A stretch of 64,000 nucleotides of DNA from Roseiarcus sp963779095 (GCA_963779095.1 CAVZWU010000011.1:806001-870000); one strand, 5' to 3'; positions 18,279 through 27,313 are shown, counted from the first letter of the stretch. Numbers and translations are program-made. Notes: generated by a model not told the origin, from the sequence alone.

Positions 18279-19256
18279 TCAGGCCATGCGTGGAGCCGGA
18301 TGCTCGCGGCGCCAATGCTCGGCGATGTCGCGTCCGGTGCAAAACCAGACCCGATCGTGCTTGCGCACGTGCTCCAGGAACTTGATCAATCCGACCGCCC
18401 TGGCTGGACGGCCAATGAGGCGGTCGTGCAGATTGATCGCCATCATCCTGGGATGCTCGGCGCCCTCTTCGTAGAGCAGGTCGAAGCCATCCATCATGTA
18501 GCGCGCAAAGCCGTCCGCCGTGCGGAACCCCGAATTGCGATCGAACCGATTGTCGTTGGTTTCGTAGGACGAGGGGATCACAAGATGGCTGCGCCCGCCG
18601 ACCGTCGTCCAGAAAGGCAGCTCGTCCCCAAGGTAGTCGCGGTCGTAGAGAAATCCGCCATGCTCGACCACGAGGCGCCTGGTGTTCTCGCTCGGTCGTC
18701 CGCTGAACCATCCGACCGGGGCTTGCCCGGTAAGTTTCCTGATCCCGGCGGCGGCGAGGCGAACGTGCTCCCGCTCAACTTTCTCTTCGATGTCCAGGTA
18801 GTCGAGCCAGCGGTAGCCGTGGCTCACGATCTCGTGGCCGTCCGCGACAAAGGCCTGCGTCAGCTCCGGACACTGTTCGAGCGCGCGGACAACTCCGAGG
18901 ACGCTGATCTTGACGTCAAAGCGCTTGAAAATGCGCATGAGCCGCCAGGACCCGCTGCGCGGTCCATACTCGAAAATCGATTCGACGGCGGGGTTTCGCG
19001 CCTGTCTGTAGGAGGGCAGCCCAACGTCGTTGAGCGCGTCCTCGGAGCGGTCATCGCCCTCGAGAAGCGAGTGCTCGCCGCCCGCCTCGACATTCAGATT
19101 GATGTTGACCGCGATACGCGCCCTTCCCGGCCATCTCGGATCAGGCGGGTTCGGCCCGTAGCCGACAAAATCGCGCGCAGAGCCGTCGTCGGTCGGAGGC
19201 GCCTGGCCGGAACGCGCCTCGTTGTCAGAACGTGCGGGCCGCACGGTTCGCCGCAT
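18279..19256 (-). CDS. Polysaccharide deacetylase-family protein, PuuE/allantoinase-like (copy 2)
   Basis: This 325-residue protein of the NodB-like deacetylase fold is closest in layout to the urate/allantoin-catabolism PuuE group. It has ARIAVNINLNVEAGGEHS near 45, the metal-site region SHGYRWLDY near 145, GWFSGRPSENTRRLV near 180 and ELPFW near 215. Unlike classical chitin deacetylases it has no signal peptide, so it is cytoplasmic. PuuE-type enzymes hydrolyse the hydantoin ring of allantoin. Start ATG 19256 overlaps the stop of copy 1, so the pair is coupled. An N-terminal extension of about 30 residues is absent from copy 1. Last gene of the leftward operon. Intact. Confidence 0.85.
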   Translation of the reverse strand: MRRTVRPARSDNEARSGQAPPTDDGSARDFVGYGPNPPDPRWPGRARIAVNINLNVEAGGEHSLLEGDDRSEDALNDVGLPSYRQARNPAVESIFEYGPRSGSWRLMRIFKRFDVKISVLGVVRALEQCPELTQAFVADGHEIVSHGYRWLDYLDIEEKVEREHVRLAAAGIRKLTGQAPVGWFSGRPSENTRRLVVEHGGFLYDRDYLGDELPFWTTVGGRSHLVIPSSYETNDNRFDRNSGFRTADGFARYMMDGFDLLYEEGAEHPRMMAINLHDRLIGRPARAVGLIKFLEHVRKHDRVWFCTGRDIAEHWRREHPAPRMA

Positions 19257-20188
19257 CAAACGTCCCCCGTGCTGGGCTGGTCTCTATGGACTGGGCTCGG
19301 GTGCTCCCGGCGCCAATGTTCAGCAATCTCGCGCCCGGTGCAGAACCAAACCCGGTCGCGCTTGCGCGCATGATCGAGGAACTTGATCAAGCCGACCGCC
19401 TTTGCGGGGCGCCCGACGAGCCGGTCGTGAACGCCGAGGCTCATCAGCTTCGGACGCTCGGCGCCTTCCTCGTAGAGGAGATCGAAACAATCGATCATGT
19501 ATTGGGCGAATTCGTCGGCGGTGCTGAACCCCGTGTTGCGGTCGAACCGATTGTCATTGGTCTCCAGGGAATACGGGATCACCAGGTGATTGTGGGCGCC
19601 GAACTGGACCCAGAACGGCAGCTCGTCGCCGAAATAGTCGCGGTCGTACAGAAAGCCTCCCTGCTCGACGAGAAGGCGCCGTGTGTTGATGCTCGATCGC
19701 CCGCTGAACCATCCGGCCGGCGGGGCGCCGGTCAACTTTCTGAGCGTCGCGATCGCGAGCCTGATGTGCTCCCGTTCCTGATCCTCGGGGATCTCGCAAT
19801 AGTCGAGCCAGCGCCAGCCATGGCTCACGATTTCATGACCGTCCTCGACAAAGGCGCGGGTGAGTTCGGGATACATTTCGAGACCGCGGACCACCCCCAT
19901 CACGCTGACCTTGACGTCGAATCGCCTGAAGATCCGCAACAGGCGCCAACAACCCACGCGGGGCCCGTACTCGAACACCGATTCGACCATCGGGCTTCGC
20001 TTTCCCTTGTAGGCCGGGAAGCCGATGTCGGTGAGCAAGTCCTCGGAATGCGCGTCGCCTTCAAGGATCGAATGTTCGCCGCCGGCCTCCACATTCAAAT
20101 TCACGTTCACCGCAATGCGCGCCCCGCCGGGCCAGCGGGCGTCCGGAACCTTTTCGCCGTAGCCGCGAAAATCTCGCGCCGGACTCAA
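19256..20188 (-). CDS. Polysaccharide deacetylase-family protein, PuuE/allantoinase-like (copy 1)
   Basis: This 310-residue paralogue of the next gene is very similar throughout (ARIAVNVNLNVEAGGEHS, SHGWRWLDY, GWFSGRSSINTRRLL, ELPFWVQFG, LMSLGVHDRLVGRP). The frame is intact. The only plausible start near the conserved N-terminus is a TTG at 20188, since no in-frame ATG lies nearby. GAGGAG sits almost directly against it, so the true start is a little uncertain. It lies about 130 bases after the Rbs-type permease in the same direction. Function by family: amidohydrolysis of a cyclic ureide or N-acyl group. The tandem arrangement suggests related but different substrates. Confidence 0.85.
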   Translation of the reverse strand: MSPARDFRGYGEKVPDARWPGGARIAVNVNLNVEAGGEHSILEGDAHSEDLLTDIGFPAYKGKRSPMVESVFEYGPRVGCWRLLRIFRRFDVKVSVMGVVRGLEMYPELTRAFVEDGHEIVSHGWRWLDYCEIPEDQEREHIRLAIATLRKLTGAPPAGWFSGRSSINTRRLLVEQGGFLYDRDYFGDELPFWVQFGAHNHLVIPYSLETNDNRFDRNTGFSTADEFAQYMIDCFDLLYEEGAERPKLMSLGVHDRLVGRPAKAVGLIKFLDHARKRDRVWFCTGREIAEHWRREHPSPVHRDQPSTGDV

Positions 20189-20317
20189 GTCTCCTCGAGG
20201 CGCGTTCCGTCCGGGCTTTCCGGCTCCGGCGCAGGCGCCGCCGATCGATGATTTTCGAGAAGCCAGCGATGCTCTCCATTCCCAATAGCAGCGTGGCGAA
20301 GCGTATCGGCTCGAGCT

Positions 20318-21337
20318 CTACTGAGCGCTCCGCCTGTGTCTTTGTGAGTAACCCGCCAGAGCGATCGCGGCAATCAACGTGCCGCCGTTGAACAGAGGCT
20401 CGACATAAAACTCGCCGCCAAACTGCTGGATGCCCGATATTCCGATCGCGAGCACCAGCACCGCGACCACCGTGCCCCAGACATTGACCCGTCCCGGCTT
20501 GATCGTCGTCGAACCCAAAAAGACGCCGACCAGCGCGGGCAGGAGATACTCGAGCCCGACGCCCGCCTGACCGATCCTGAGTTTCGAGGCGAGGATGACG
20601 CCTGTGCAGGCGGTCAGGAACCCGGATACGACGAACGTGAGCATGACGTATCTGCGGACCGGAATCCCGTTGAGAGCGGCGGCTTTCGGGCTCGCCCCGA
20701 TCGCGTAGAGCTGACGCCCGATCGGCATCCGCTCCGTGACCAGCCAAAGAACGATCGCGAGCAGAAGCACGTAGAACGCCGTGACCGGCAGCCCAAGAAC
20801 GAATCGGGCGTTGATGCTGAGGAACCCTGAGGGCAAGGCGCCGATCATCTGCTTTCCGCCCGTGTGCCAGAGGGCGATCGCGTAGAGAACGGTCCCCGTT
20901 CCGAGCGTCGCTATGAACGAGTCGATCTGAGCCACCTCGACCAGGATGCCGTTGAGGAGTCCGGTGAACGCCCCGCACGCGAGCACGACGAGCACGCTCA
21001 GCTCCCACGGGAACCCGGCGCGGGTCTGCAGGCTGATCGCGAGAATGTGCCAGAGCACGATGCCATAGCCGATCGTGAGATCGATCCGCCCCGCGATCAT
21101 CGGCAGCAGCGCCGACAGCGCGAGCAGGGCCACGATCGACTTGTCGCTCAGGATCGACCGGACGTTGAACAGCGTCGGAAACGTGGTCGGCAGCAGAACG
21201 GAAAACAGGATGATCAGCGCGACCGCGAGCAGCGGCAGCCCATAGACCGGCACGAGCCGCAAGATCGCCTGCAACCATGACATCCGCGCAAGCTCCGTCC
21301 GCGTCGGCTCGAGGGCCCTCGATTTCAGCGACTGCAT
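20318..21337 (-). CDS. ABC transporter permease, RbsC type
   Basis: This 339-residue multi-span permease of the ribose/simple-sugar (BPD_transp_2) class has MIAGRIDLTIGYGIVLWHILA near 95, DSFIATLGTGTVLYAIALW near 140 and the loop GASPKAAALNGIPVRRYVML near 215. It starts four bases after the ATPase stop. The leftward gene order is binding protein, LVIVD protein, ATPase, permease, two deacetylases. Members of this class also import nucleosides, purine-like rings and autoinducers, so a ureide substrate is plausible. Intact. Confidence 0.9.
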   Translation of the reverse strand: MQSLKSRALEPTRTELARMSWLQAILRLVPVYGLPLLAVALIILFSVLLPTTFPTLFNVRSILSDKSIVALLALSALLPMIAGRIDLTIGYGIVLWHILAISLQTRAGFPWELSVLVVLACGAFTGLLNGILVEVAQIDSFIATLGTGTVLYAIALWHTGGKQMIGALPSGFLSINARFVLGLPVTAFYVLLLAIVLWLVTERMPIGRQLYAIGASPKAAALNGIPVRRYVMLTFVVSGFLTACTGVILASKLRIGQAGVGLEYLLPALVGVFLGSTTIKPGRVNVWGTVVAVLVLAIGISGIQQFGGEFYVEPLFNGGTLIAAIALAGYSQRHRRSAQ

Positions 21338-21341
21338 TCGG

Positions 21342-22883
21342 CTACCTTCCGTCCCCCGCCGCGGCGGGGTCGGCGGCCGACGCGGCGGCGAGCAGAGTGG
21401 CGGGCGTCAACCGCTCGTGCGACAACTCGGCCACGACCCGGCCGCGATCGAAGACGAGCGCGCGATGGCAGATGTTGGCGATCTCCTCGAAATCCGTGGA
21501 AATGATGACGATCGCCGCGCCGTTCTCGAGCGCGATGTTGAAAAGCTTGTAAATGTCGGCCTTCGCGCCAACGTCGACGCCGGCGGTCGGATCCTCGAAA
21601 ACATAGACCTTGCCGTCCAGATTGAGCCAGCGCCCCACGATCACCTTTTGCTGATTGCCGCCGGACAGCGCTTCGATCGGCAGGTTGGGCTGGTTCGGAC
21701 GCAAACCCACCTTCCGCCCCAGATCCAGAGCCGCGACATTCTCCCTGGCCGGAGCGACATAGGAGAACCACCGCCTCCCGGCGAATGTCTGGTTGACGAA
21801 CAGGTTCTCCCTTACCGAAAGAAACGGCACGACGGAGCCGTTGTTGCGATCGCCCCAGATCAGGCTCACTCCGGCCTGCATCGCCTCTCGCGGCGACGCG
21901 GGCGCGATGGACGCCCCGTCGAGAATGATGTCGCCCCCGACCTTGTCCGTGAGCCCGAACAGGGCTTGTCCGATCAGTTCCTGACCCGCGCCGCGAAGTC
22001 CGACCAGTCCCACGACCTCGCCGCTTCTGAAATCGCATGTGACCGGTCCCGCGCCCTCGACCGAGAGGTTGGAGAGCGTCAGAAGCGGTCCGCCGACCGC
22101 TGCGGTCGGCCGGCGAAAGACCTGTGACGGCTCGCGGCCTACGATCTGGACCACCAGGTTCTCGGGCGTGATCGCGTCGACGCGGCTGCGTCCGACGACG
22201 CGCCCATCCCGCAGCACCACGACGAAATCGGCGATCCGGAACACCTCGTCGAGACGATGGGAGACGTAGATGACGGCCACTCCCGCGCTGCGAAGCCTCT
22301 GGGTCGCATCGAACAACCGCGCGACCTCGTTCGCGGGCAGGCTCGCCGTCGGCTCGTCCATCACGATGATGTCGGCGTTCGATCCCAGCGCGCGGCTGAC
22401 CGCGACCAGCGCCTTCTCGGTCCGCGTCAATTGCTCGACCCGCGCGTCCGGATCGATGACCACGCCGAGCTTGTCCAGGGCCTCCTGCGCGCGCCGCCTC
22501 ATCGCCCGCATCCTGATAAGCCCCGCGCGGCATGGATAGCCAAGCGAGAGGCAGACGTTCTCCGCGACGGTCATCCAGTCGATCAGGCCCAGGTCCTGGT
22601 GGATGAAGGTGATCGGAAGGTCCGTTGGCGACGTTTTCACGCCGCGAAAGAGAATGGTCCCCTTGTCGGGCGCGTGAACGCCGGCAAGGATCTTGATCAG
22701 CGTCGACTTCCCGGCGCCATTCTCGCCGAGCAGCGCCAGGACCTTCCCGCGCTCGAGATCGAGACTGACGTCGTCCAGCGCCTGGGTTCCGCCGAAGCGC
22801 TTGGAGACGCCCTGAACCGAGAGAACGATCTCGCCAGTCTCAGGCGCGCTCACGCCTTCCGGCTCAGGCGCGGCGACCGTCAT
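21342..22883 (-). CDS. ABC transporter duplicated ATP-binding protein, RbsA type
   Basis: This 513-residue protein has two tandem ATPase domains, as in RbsA/MglA. The first has Walker A GENGAGKST near 50, signature LTRTEKALVAVSRAL and DEPTASL. The second has the degenerate P-loop GLRGAGQELIGQALFG typical of the family, signature ALSGGNQQKVIVGRWL and a D-loop DPTAGVDVG. The ATG at 22883 (GGCGAGG upstream) is preferred over the TTG at 22904. It energises the 20318 permease. Intact. Confidence 0.9.
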   Translation of the reverse strand: MTVAAPEPEGVSAPETGEIVLSVQGVSKRFGGTQALDDVSLDLERGKVLALLGENGAGKSTLIKILAGVHAPDKGTILFRGVKTSPTDLPITFIHQDLGLIDWMTVAENVCLSLGYPCRAGLIRMRAMRRRAQEALDKLGVVIDPDARVEQLTRTEKALVAVSRALGSNADIIVMDEPTASLPANEVARLFDATQRLRSAGVAVIYVSHRLDEVFRIADFVVVLRDGRVVGRSRVDAITPENLVVQIVGREPSQVFRRPTAAVGGPLLTLSNLSVEGAGPVTCDFRSGEVVGLVGLRGAGQELIGQALFGLTDKVGGDIILDGASIAPASPREAMQAGVSLIWGDRNNGSVVPFLSVRENLFVNQTFAGRRWFSYVAPARENVAALDLGRKVGLRPNQPNLPIEALSGGNQQKVIVGRWLNLDGKVYVFEDPTAGVDVGAKADIYKLFNIALENGAAIVIISTDFEEIANICHRALVFDRGRVVAELSHERLTPATLLAAASAADPAAAGDGR

Positions 22884-22928
22884 CGGCCTCGCCGCCCCGG
22901 GCAATCGCGAACGAGGACCTCGGCGGCC

Positions 22929-24182
22929 TCACGGGTTGAATTCCATGATGTAGAGGCCGACGCTGAAATCGGTCGCGTAGACGAGCCCGTCCTTGTCGAC
23001 GAAGACGTCGGCGGCGTGCAGGACCAGGGGCCGGTTGGGACGCGGGTCGACCAGTCGCCGCGGGGCGGCGACGACCATCGCCCCGACCTCCACCGGCGCG
23101 TACTGGTTCCTGATGTCGAAGACGCGCACGCCGGCGTTCTGGTAGGTCGTGAACACGATGTCCGAACTGACGAAATGGCCGGGCCGATTCTCGTAGATGT
23201 TGTGCGGGCCGAAATGACCGCCGACCTCGACATAGTTTCGATCGGAGGGGGTGGGCAGGGTCGAAAGGCAACGCGGGTTGGCCGGGTCCTTGACGTCGAA
23301 GATCCAGATCGGCTTGTAGCCGTCCTCCATGGCGTCAAGGGTGGCCTCGTCGAGGACCATGAGCAGATTGCGATCGGGCAGCGGAAGACAATTGTGGGTC
23401 GCCCCGCCGATCGCCGGCGCCCACATCCGGTGCGCGATCAGTTTTGGCGCCGCGCGATCCTTGACGTCGACGATCGCGAGGCACGCGTCGCGCCAGCTGC
23501 AATAGGCGATGTCGCCTGACACGATCGGATGATGGCATCCGTATCGGCCAGTCGGCGACGGCCACGACGGCGTCTCGCCCGCGGCGAGATTCATGCCCGG
23601 CAGCCAGAACCGACCTGTTTCCTTCGGATTGGCGGGATCGGCGAGATCGATCGTGATCATGATGTAGTCGCTGAAGCCCTCGATGAAGGCCGATGCGTAG
23701 GCCCAGCGTCCGCCGACGTACCAGATGCGATGGAGGCCGCCGCCCTTGATCGGCATGAAGCCGATTTTCTTCGGCTTGCCTGGGGTCGAAATGTCGTAGA
23801 CCGCCATCCCGGCGGACCAGCTCTGCTCTTCGCTCACCCGGGCGTGGGCGTGGATGTCGCTGGTCTTGGCGCGGTAGTAGTTGCGCTCGTCGGCAAGATC
23901 GGGTTGCGCCCACATGTTCTTGGCGTGGACCACGAGGAGGAGCCCGTCATGCGCCTGCACATGAAGGTTCCAGGTGTTTGGCGGAGCCGGAATGAACTCG
24001 ACCGCGCGCGGGTTGCGGGGATCGCGCACGTCGATCACGCTGACGCCGTTCGCGAACAGGTGCCCGACATAGGCGAAGCCCTGTTCGACCATGATCTGGA
24101 CGGCGTCGGGGCGCCCGCCCTGATCGCTGTGGCCGATCAGCTTCATGTTGTGCGAATATTGCGGCGCTTCGATATCCGGCAT
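22929..24182 (-). CDS. LVIVD-repeat beta-propeller protein
   Basis: This 417-residue protein is built of repeated segments of the form GVSVIDVRDPRNPRAVEF, GMAVYDISTPGKPKKIGF, LAIVDVKDRAAPKLIA, IWIFDVKDPANPRCLS and VRVFDIRNQYAPVEVG. These are LVIVD repeats that fold as propeller blades. The ATG at 24182 (MPDIEAPQYS) is chosen. The longer frame to 24332 overlaps the end of the binding-protein gene and looks spurious. No signal peptide is evident with this start. Its place inside a sugar/ureide-type ABC operon is unusual and suggests a ligand-handling, scaffolding or lyase-like role. No catalytic motif was recognised. Intact. Confidence 0.82.
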   Translation of the reverse strand: MPDIEAPQYSHNMKLIGHSDQGGRPDAVQIMVEQGFAYVGHLFANGVSVIDVRDPRNPRAVEFIPAPPNTWNLHVQAHDGLLLVVHAKNMWAQPDLADERNYYRAKTSDIHAHARVSEEQSWSAGMAVYDISTPGKPKKIGFMPIKGGGLHRIWYVGGRWAYASAFIEGFSDYIMITIDLADPANPKETGRFWLPGMNLAAGETPSWPSPTGRYGCHHPIVSGDIAYCSWRDACLAIVDVKDRAAPKLIAHRMWAPAIGGATHNCLPLPDRNLLMVLDEATLDAMEDGYKPIWIFDVKDPANPRCLSTLPTPSDRNYVEVGGHFGPHNIYENRPGHFVSSDIVFTTYQNAGVRVFDIRNQYAPVEVGAMVVAAPRRLVDPRPNRPLVLHAADVFVDKDGLVYATDFSVGLYIMEFNP

Positions 24183-24270
24183 GTCCGGTCCCTGATCCTG
24201 ATCCGACGAGAAAGGGCCGGGGCGAAACACAGCCCCGGCCGCACACGCATGAACGACGCTTGCCGTCCGC

Positions 24271-25389
24271 TCAGCTCGATGTCTTGCCCCAGATCTTGCG
24301 ATATTCCTGCTCGTAGCCATTGGCGGGGTCATAGATCCCGCCCGGGCCGCGATCGCTCTTGACGTTGGCCGGCGTGAACAGATGGACCGGGGCGGAATAG
24401 CCGCTCGGCGCTTCGCCAGCGAAGGCGCGGTTGAGTTCGTCGATCACCTGAAAGCCGTGCAGCCGCAGCGGCTCCGCCACCGTGCCGATCTGGTACTGAT
24501 TGCCCTCGATTCGCTGGAACGCGGACTCGGAGCCGTCGCCGGCCGAGATGTTCCTGGGCTTGCCGTCGCCCGCTATCCCGGCCGATTGCAGGGAAGGCGC
24601 CATATAGTCGAAATAGAGATCGTTGATGCCGATCGAGTGGGTCCAGTTCGCGCCGTACTTGGCGATCAGCGTCGCGGTCAGCTGCGGCATGCGCGTGGAC
24701 ACTTCGCCCAGGGGGGTGTCCTCGATCGCCAGGACCTTGCAGGTCTTGCAGCCCTCGACCGCCGCCTTTTCCGCGTTCGTCTTGGTGGTGCAAATCTGGT
24801 AGGCGCTGTCGGTGAACAGAACCACCTGCGCGGTTCCGTTCGAATCGGCGACCGCATAGAGTCCCGCGGCGCGCGCCACTTCGGTCGGGTCTGTCGTCAC
24901 ATTGGTGAAGATCGGCGAGCCGGCGAGTTTGCCGGCGTTGGTGCCGGAATGCCAGGACACGACCTTGATGCCGTTCTTGACCGCTTGCGTGATCTCGGGG
25001 TTGTGCTCGATCGCGTCCACCGAGCCCAGGATGATGCCGTCCGGCTTCAAGGCGATCGCCTGGTTGAGCGCGGCGGTCTGCCCGGACACAGTGCCCTGGC
25101 CGTCGAGGACGCGGTAATCCCAGCCGAGAATCTTGGCCGCCTCGGCGGCGAATTCGCCAACGGCGCGTCCGCCGCTGTTGCGCTGATCGTAGTTCACAAA
25201 CACGATTGACTTATGCCCTTGCGCCTTGGGGCCGCTCGTCGGTCCGGTCCAGGCCGCGCCCGGCTTGGTGATCTGGTCGATATAGGCCTTCGCCTTGTCG
25301 ACATACTCGTCGGCGGAAACGGCCGCGCTGGCCGCAATCAGCGCCGACAGGGCCAAGCCGAGCCGCAGCGCCTGCTGTTTCGTCTGCAT
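24271..25389 (-). CDS. Periplasmic substrate-binding protein of the Rbs-type ABC system
   Basis: This 372-residue exported protein has a Sec signal ending AAVSADEY, then Peripla_BP_4-like strands (SIVFVNYDQRNSGG, ALNQAIALKPDGIILGSVD, IKVVSWHSGTN). A CKTCK motif near 218 together with YQIC near 198 could give a disulfide. It is the first gene of the leftward operon and opposes the LysR gene across an 84-base gap. It supplies ligand to the RbsC/RbsA-like pair. The ligand is not evident. The downstream deacetylases argue for a cyclic ureide or N-substituted sugar. Intact. Confidence 0.88.
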   Translation of the reverse strand: MQTKQQALRLGLALSALIAASAAVSADEYVDKAKAYIDQITKPGAAWTGPTSGPKAQGHKSIVFVNYDQRNSGGRAVGEFAAEAAKILGWDYRVLDGQGTVSGQTAALNQAIALKPDGIILGSVDAIEHNPEITQAVKNGIKVVSWHSGTNAGKLAGSPIFTNVTTDPTEVARAAGLYAVADSNGTAQVVLFTDSAYQICTTKTNAEKAAVEGCKTCKVLAIEDTPLGEVSTRMPQLTATLIAKYGANWTHSIGINDLYFDYMAPSLQSAGIAGDGKPRNISAGDGSESAFQRIEGNQYQIGTVAEPLRLHGFQVIDELNRAFAGEAPSGYSAPVHLFTPANVKSDRGPGGIYDPANGYEQEYRKIWGKTSS

Positions 25390-25473
25390 TCGATCCTCCC
25401 TGGGAAAGGGCTCGCGAAGAGCCTTGACCCACGCTATCCGATGTTTGATTTGTGCGTACTATAAGTTTTGATA
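25390..25473. promoter_or_regulatory. Divergent control region between the Rbs-type operon and a LysR gene
   Basis: An 84-base AT-richer gap separates the leftward binding-protein gene from the rightward LysR gene. It contains ACTATAAGTTTTGATAATG just before the LysR start. LysR proteins usually bind such divergent gaps and control both directions. Exact operators cannot be assigned by eye. Confidence 0.5.
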
Positions 25474-26466
25474 ATGTCGCAAAGCTCGGATCCGCTCCCG
25501 TTCGAACTGCGCTCGCTCGAGGTCTTCCTCAGCGTTTGCGACTGCGGGACGATGTCCAGCGCGGCGAGGACCCTCGGACTCACCCAGTCGGCTGTTTCGC
25601 AGACGATCGCCGAGCTCGAGCAGCGCGTCAACGCCAACCTTTTCGACCGCAACGTGAGGCCCCTCGGCCTCACGGTCAGCGGTGTTCTCCTGCGCCAGAG
25701 AGCGAGCGCCCTCATCGCCGACGCCCGGCAAATCGCGCCTCTGCTCAGGGACGTCCGCCGCAACAAGCTGCCCTTGATCCGGGTCGGGCTGGTCAATTCC
25801 TTTTCGCGATTGCTGGTGCCGGATCTTCCGAACCACCTCAGCCGCTTCGCCGACCATGTGTCCTTTGTCTCCGGCCTGACCTCCTCGCACGTCGACGACC
25901 TTCTCGGCCGCAAGCTCGATATCCTCTTGGGCGTGGACGAGTTCGAGGCTCTCGACGGTCTCGAGAGCTGGCCCCTGCTCGAGGAGCCTTATGTCATCAT
26001 AGCGCCGCCGCATGCGCCGGCGCCGGCCACGGTTGCCGAGCTCGCCGAACTCGGCAAGAAACTCAAGTTCGTGCGCTATCACCCGCGACGGAAGATCGGC
26101 CTCTCGATCGAGCGCCATTTGCGCAGGATCGGCGTCGACCTCCGGCGCGCCTACGAATACGACACGCCTTTCGCCGTCTCGGCGACCGTCGCGAAGGGCG
26201 AGTCGTGGGCGATCACGACTCCGCTCTGCATCTTCGAATCCGGCGAGATCGCCAGGAATTTTGCTTGCCTGCCGCTGCCGGGGCCGGGGTTCAAGCGACG
26301 GCTCTCGCTCATATCCCGCGTTCGCGAGCTCGCGCGGGTGCCCCGTGAAGCCGCCGACTTTGCGATCGGGCGCCTCAACAGCGAGCTTGCGCCCGCCATC
26401 GCTGCAACCGCGCCGTGGGCGTCGGCGGCGATCGCCATCGGCGATCAGATCCGCCGCTCGCTCTGA
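25474..26466 (+). CDS. LysR-type transcriptional regulator
   Basis: This 330-residue regulator has an N-terminal winged HTH (LRSLEVFLSVCDCGTMSSAARTLGL and TQSAVSQTIAELEQRV) followed by a LysR_substrate-type effector domain. The ATG at 25474 is preferred over the TTG at 25468. It is divergent from the Rbs-type/deacetylase operon, so it most likely regulates that operon in response to its substrate or breakdown product. The C-terminal tail is Ala-rich. Intact. Confidence 0.9.
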   Translation: MSQSSDPLPFELRSLEVFLSVCDCGTMSSAARTLGLTQSAVSQTIAELEQRVNANLFDRNVRPLGLTVSGVLLRQRASALIADARQIAPLLRDVRRNKLPLIRVGLVNSFSRLLVPDLPNHLSRFADHVSFVSGLTSSHVDDLLGRKLDILLGVDEFEALDGLESWPLLEEPYVIIAPPHAPAPATVAELAELGKKLKFVRYHPRRKIGLSIERHLRRIGVDLRRAYEYDTPFAVSATVAKGESWAITTPLCIFESGEIARNFACLPLPGPGFKRRLSLISRVRELARVPREAADFAIGRLNSELAPAIAATAPWASAAIAIGDQIRRSL

Positions 26467-26614
26467 CCGAAGACCTCATTAGGCAAACTTATGAACCCGT
26501 CCAGCGCGGGCGGAGGTAACAAGCGCCGATTGAGGCCGTCAGCGTGCTACGTCACAGGATCGCTGATCCGTGTCGACCGAGCATCTGACGAGCATGGGTC
26601 CAGGGGGGTTAGAA

Positions 26615-27313
26615 ATGAACGAGGAAGCGCGCACGGCGTTCACCTCCCTTTCGACCGCGACGGTCACGATGGCGCTCCTGAAAAGGGGTTTGCGCAACGT
26701 CTGGCTGCGCGGCGTCCGGGTCCTCGATCCGGGCGCTCCTCGCATCGTGGGCCGGGCGTTCACGATGCGCTTCGTGCCGGGCCGCGAGGACCTTGCGACG
26801 CCCGAGTCCCTCTCGTCCTCGAAGTCCACGCGGTTTGCGATCGAGGAGATTGCTCCCGGCTCCCTGGCGGTGGTTTCCTCGTGCGGCATTATCGACGCAG
26901 GCGTCTTCGGCGACATCCTGTGCGCGCGGATGGTTCATCGCGGCGTCGGCGGGCTCATCACCGACGGGGCGATCCGGGACGTTGAGGGCGTGCGCCGCAC
27001 CGGCCTGCCCGTCTGGTGCTCCGGCGTCTCGGCGCCGCCCTCGGTCGCCCAACTCACGTTCGTGGACTGGCAGCAGCCGATCGGCTGCGGGGGCGTCGCG
27101 ATCTTTCCTGACGACATCCTGATCGCCGACCACGACGGCGCCGTCGTGATCCCGAAGGCGATGGCGCAGGACGTTCTGGAGAGCAGCCGGGAAACCGAGG
27201 TTCTGGAGGAATGGATTCTCGAGCAGGTCAACAGCGGCAGAAAGCTGCCCGGCCTCTATCCTCCGAACGAGGACGCAAAGGCGGAGTTCCGGTCGTGGAG
27301 ATCGCGGCGGTAG
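26615..27313 (+). CDS. RraA-family protein (HMG/CHA aldolase-like)
   Basis: This 232-residue protein of the RraA/dimethylmenaquinone-methyltransferase-like family has FTSLSTATVTMALLKRG at the start, GSLAVVSSCGIIDAGVFGDILC near 83, GLITDGAIRDVEGV near 115, and DDILIADHDGAVVIPK near 170. Bacterial members with these motifs act as class II oxo-acid aldolases/decarboxylases (4-hydroxy-4-methyl-2-oxoglutarate type). Others bind RNase E. In a catabolic neighbourhood the enzymatic role is more likely. The ATG at 26615 has a GGGGGG tract upstream. The in-frame GTG at 26570 would add 15 residues. Intact. A second RraA-like gene lies at 53,783. Confidence 0.85.
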   Translation: MNEEARTAFTSLSTATVTMALLKRGLRNVWLRGVRVLDPGAPRIVGRAFTMRFVPGREDLATPESLSSSKSTRFAIEEIAPGSLAVVSSCGIIDAGVFGDILCARMVHRGVGGLITDGAIRDVEGVRRTGLPVWCSGVSAPPSVAQLTFVDWQQPIGCGGVAIFPDDILIADHDGAVVIPKAMAQDVLESSRETEVLEEWILEQVNSGRKLPGLYPPNEDAKAEFRSWRSRR

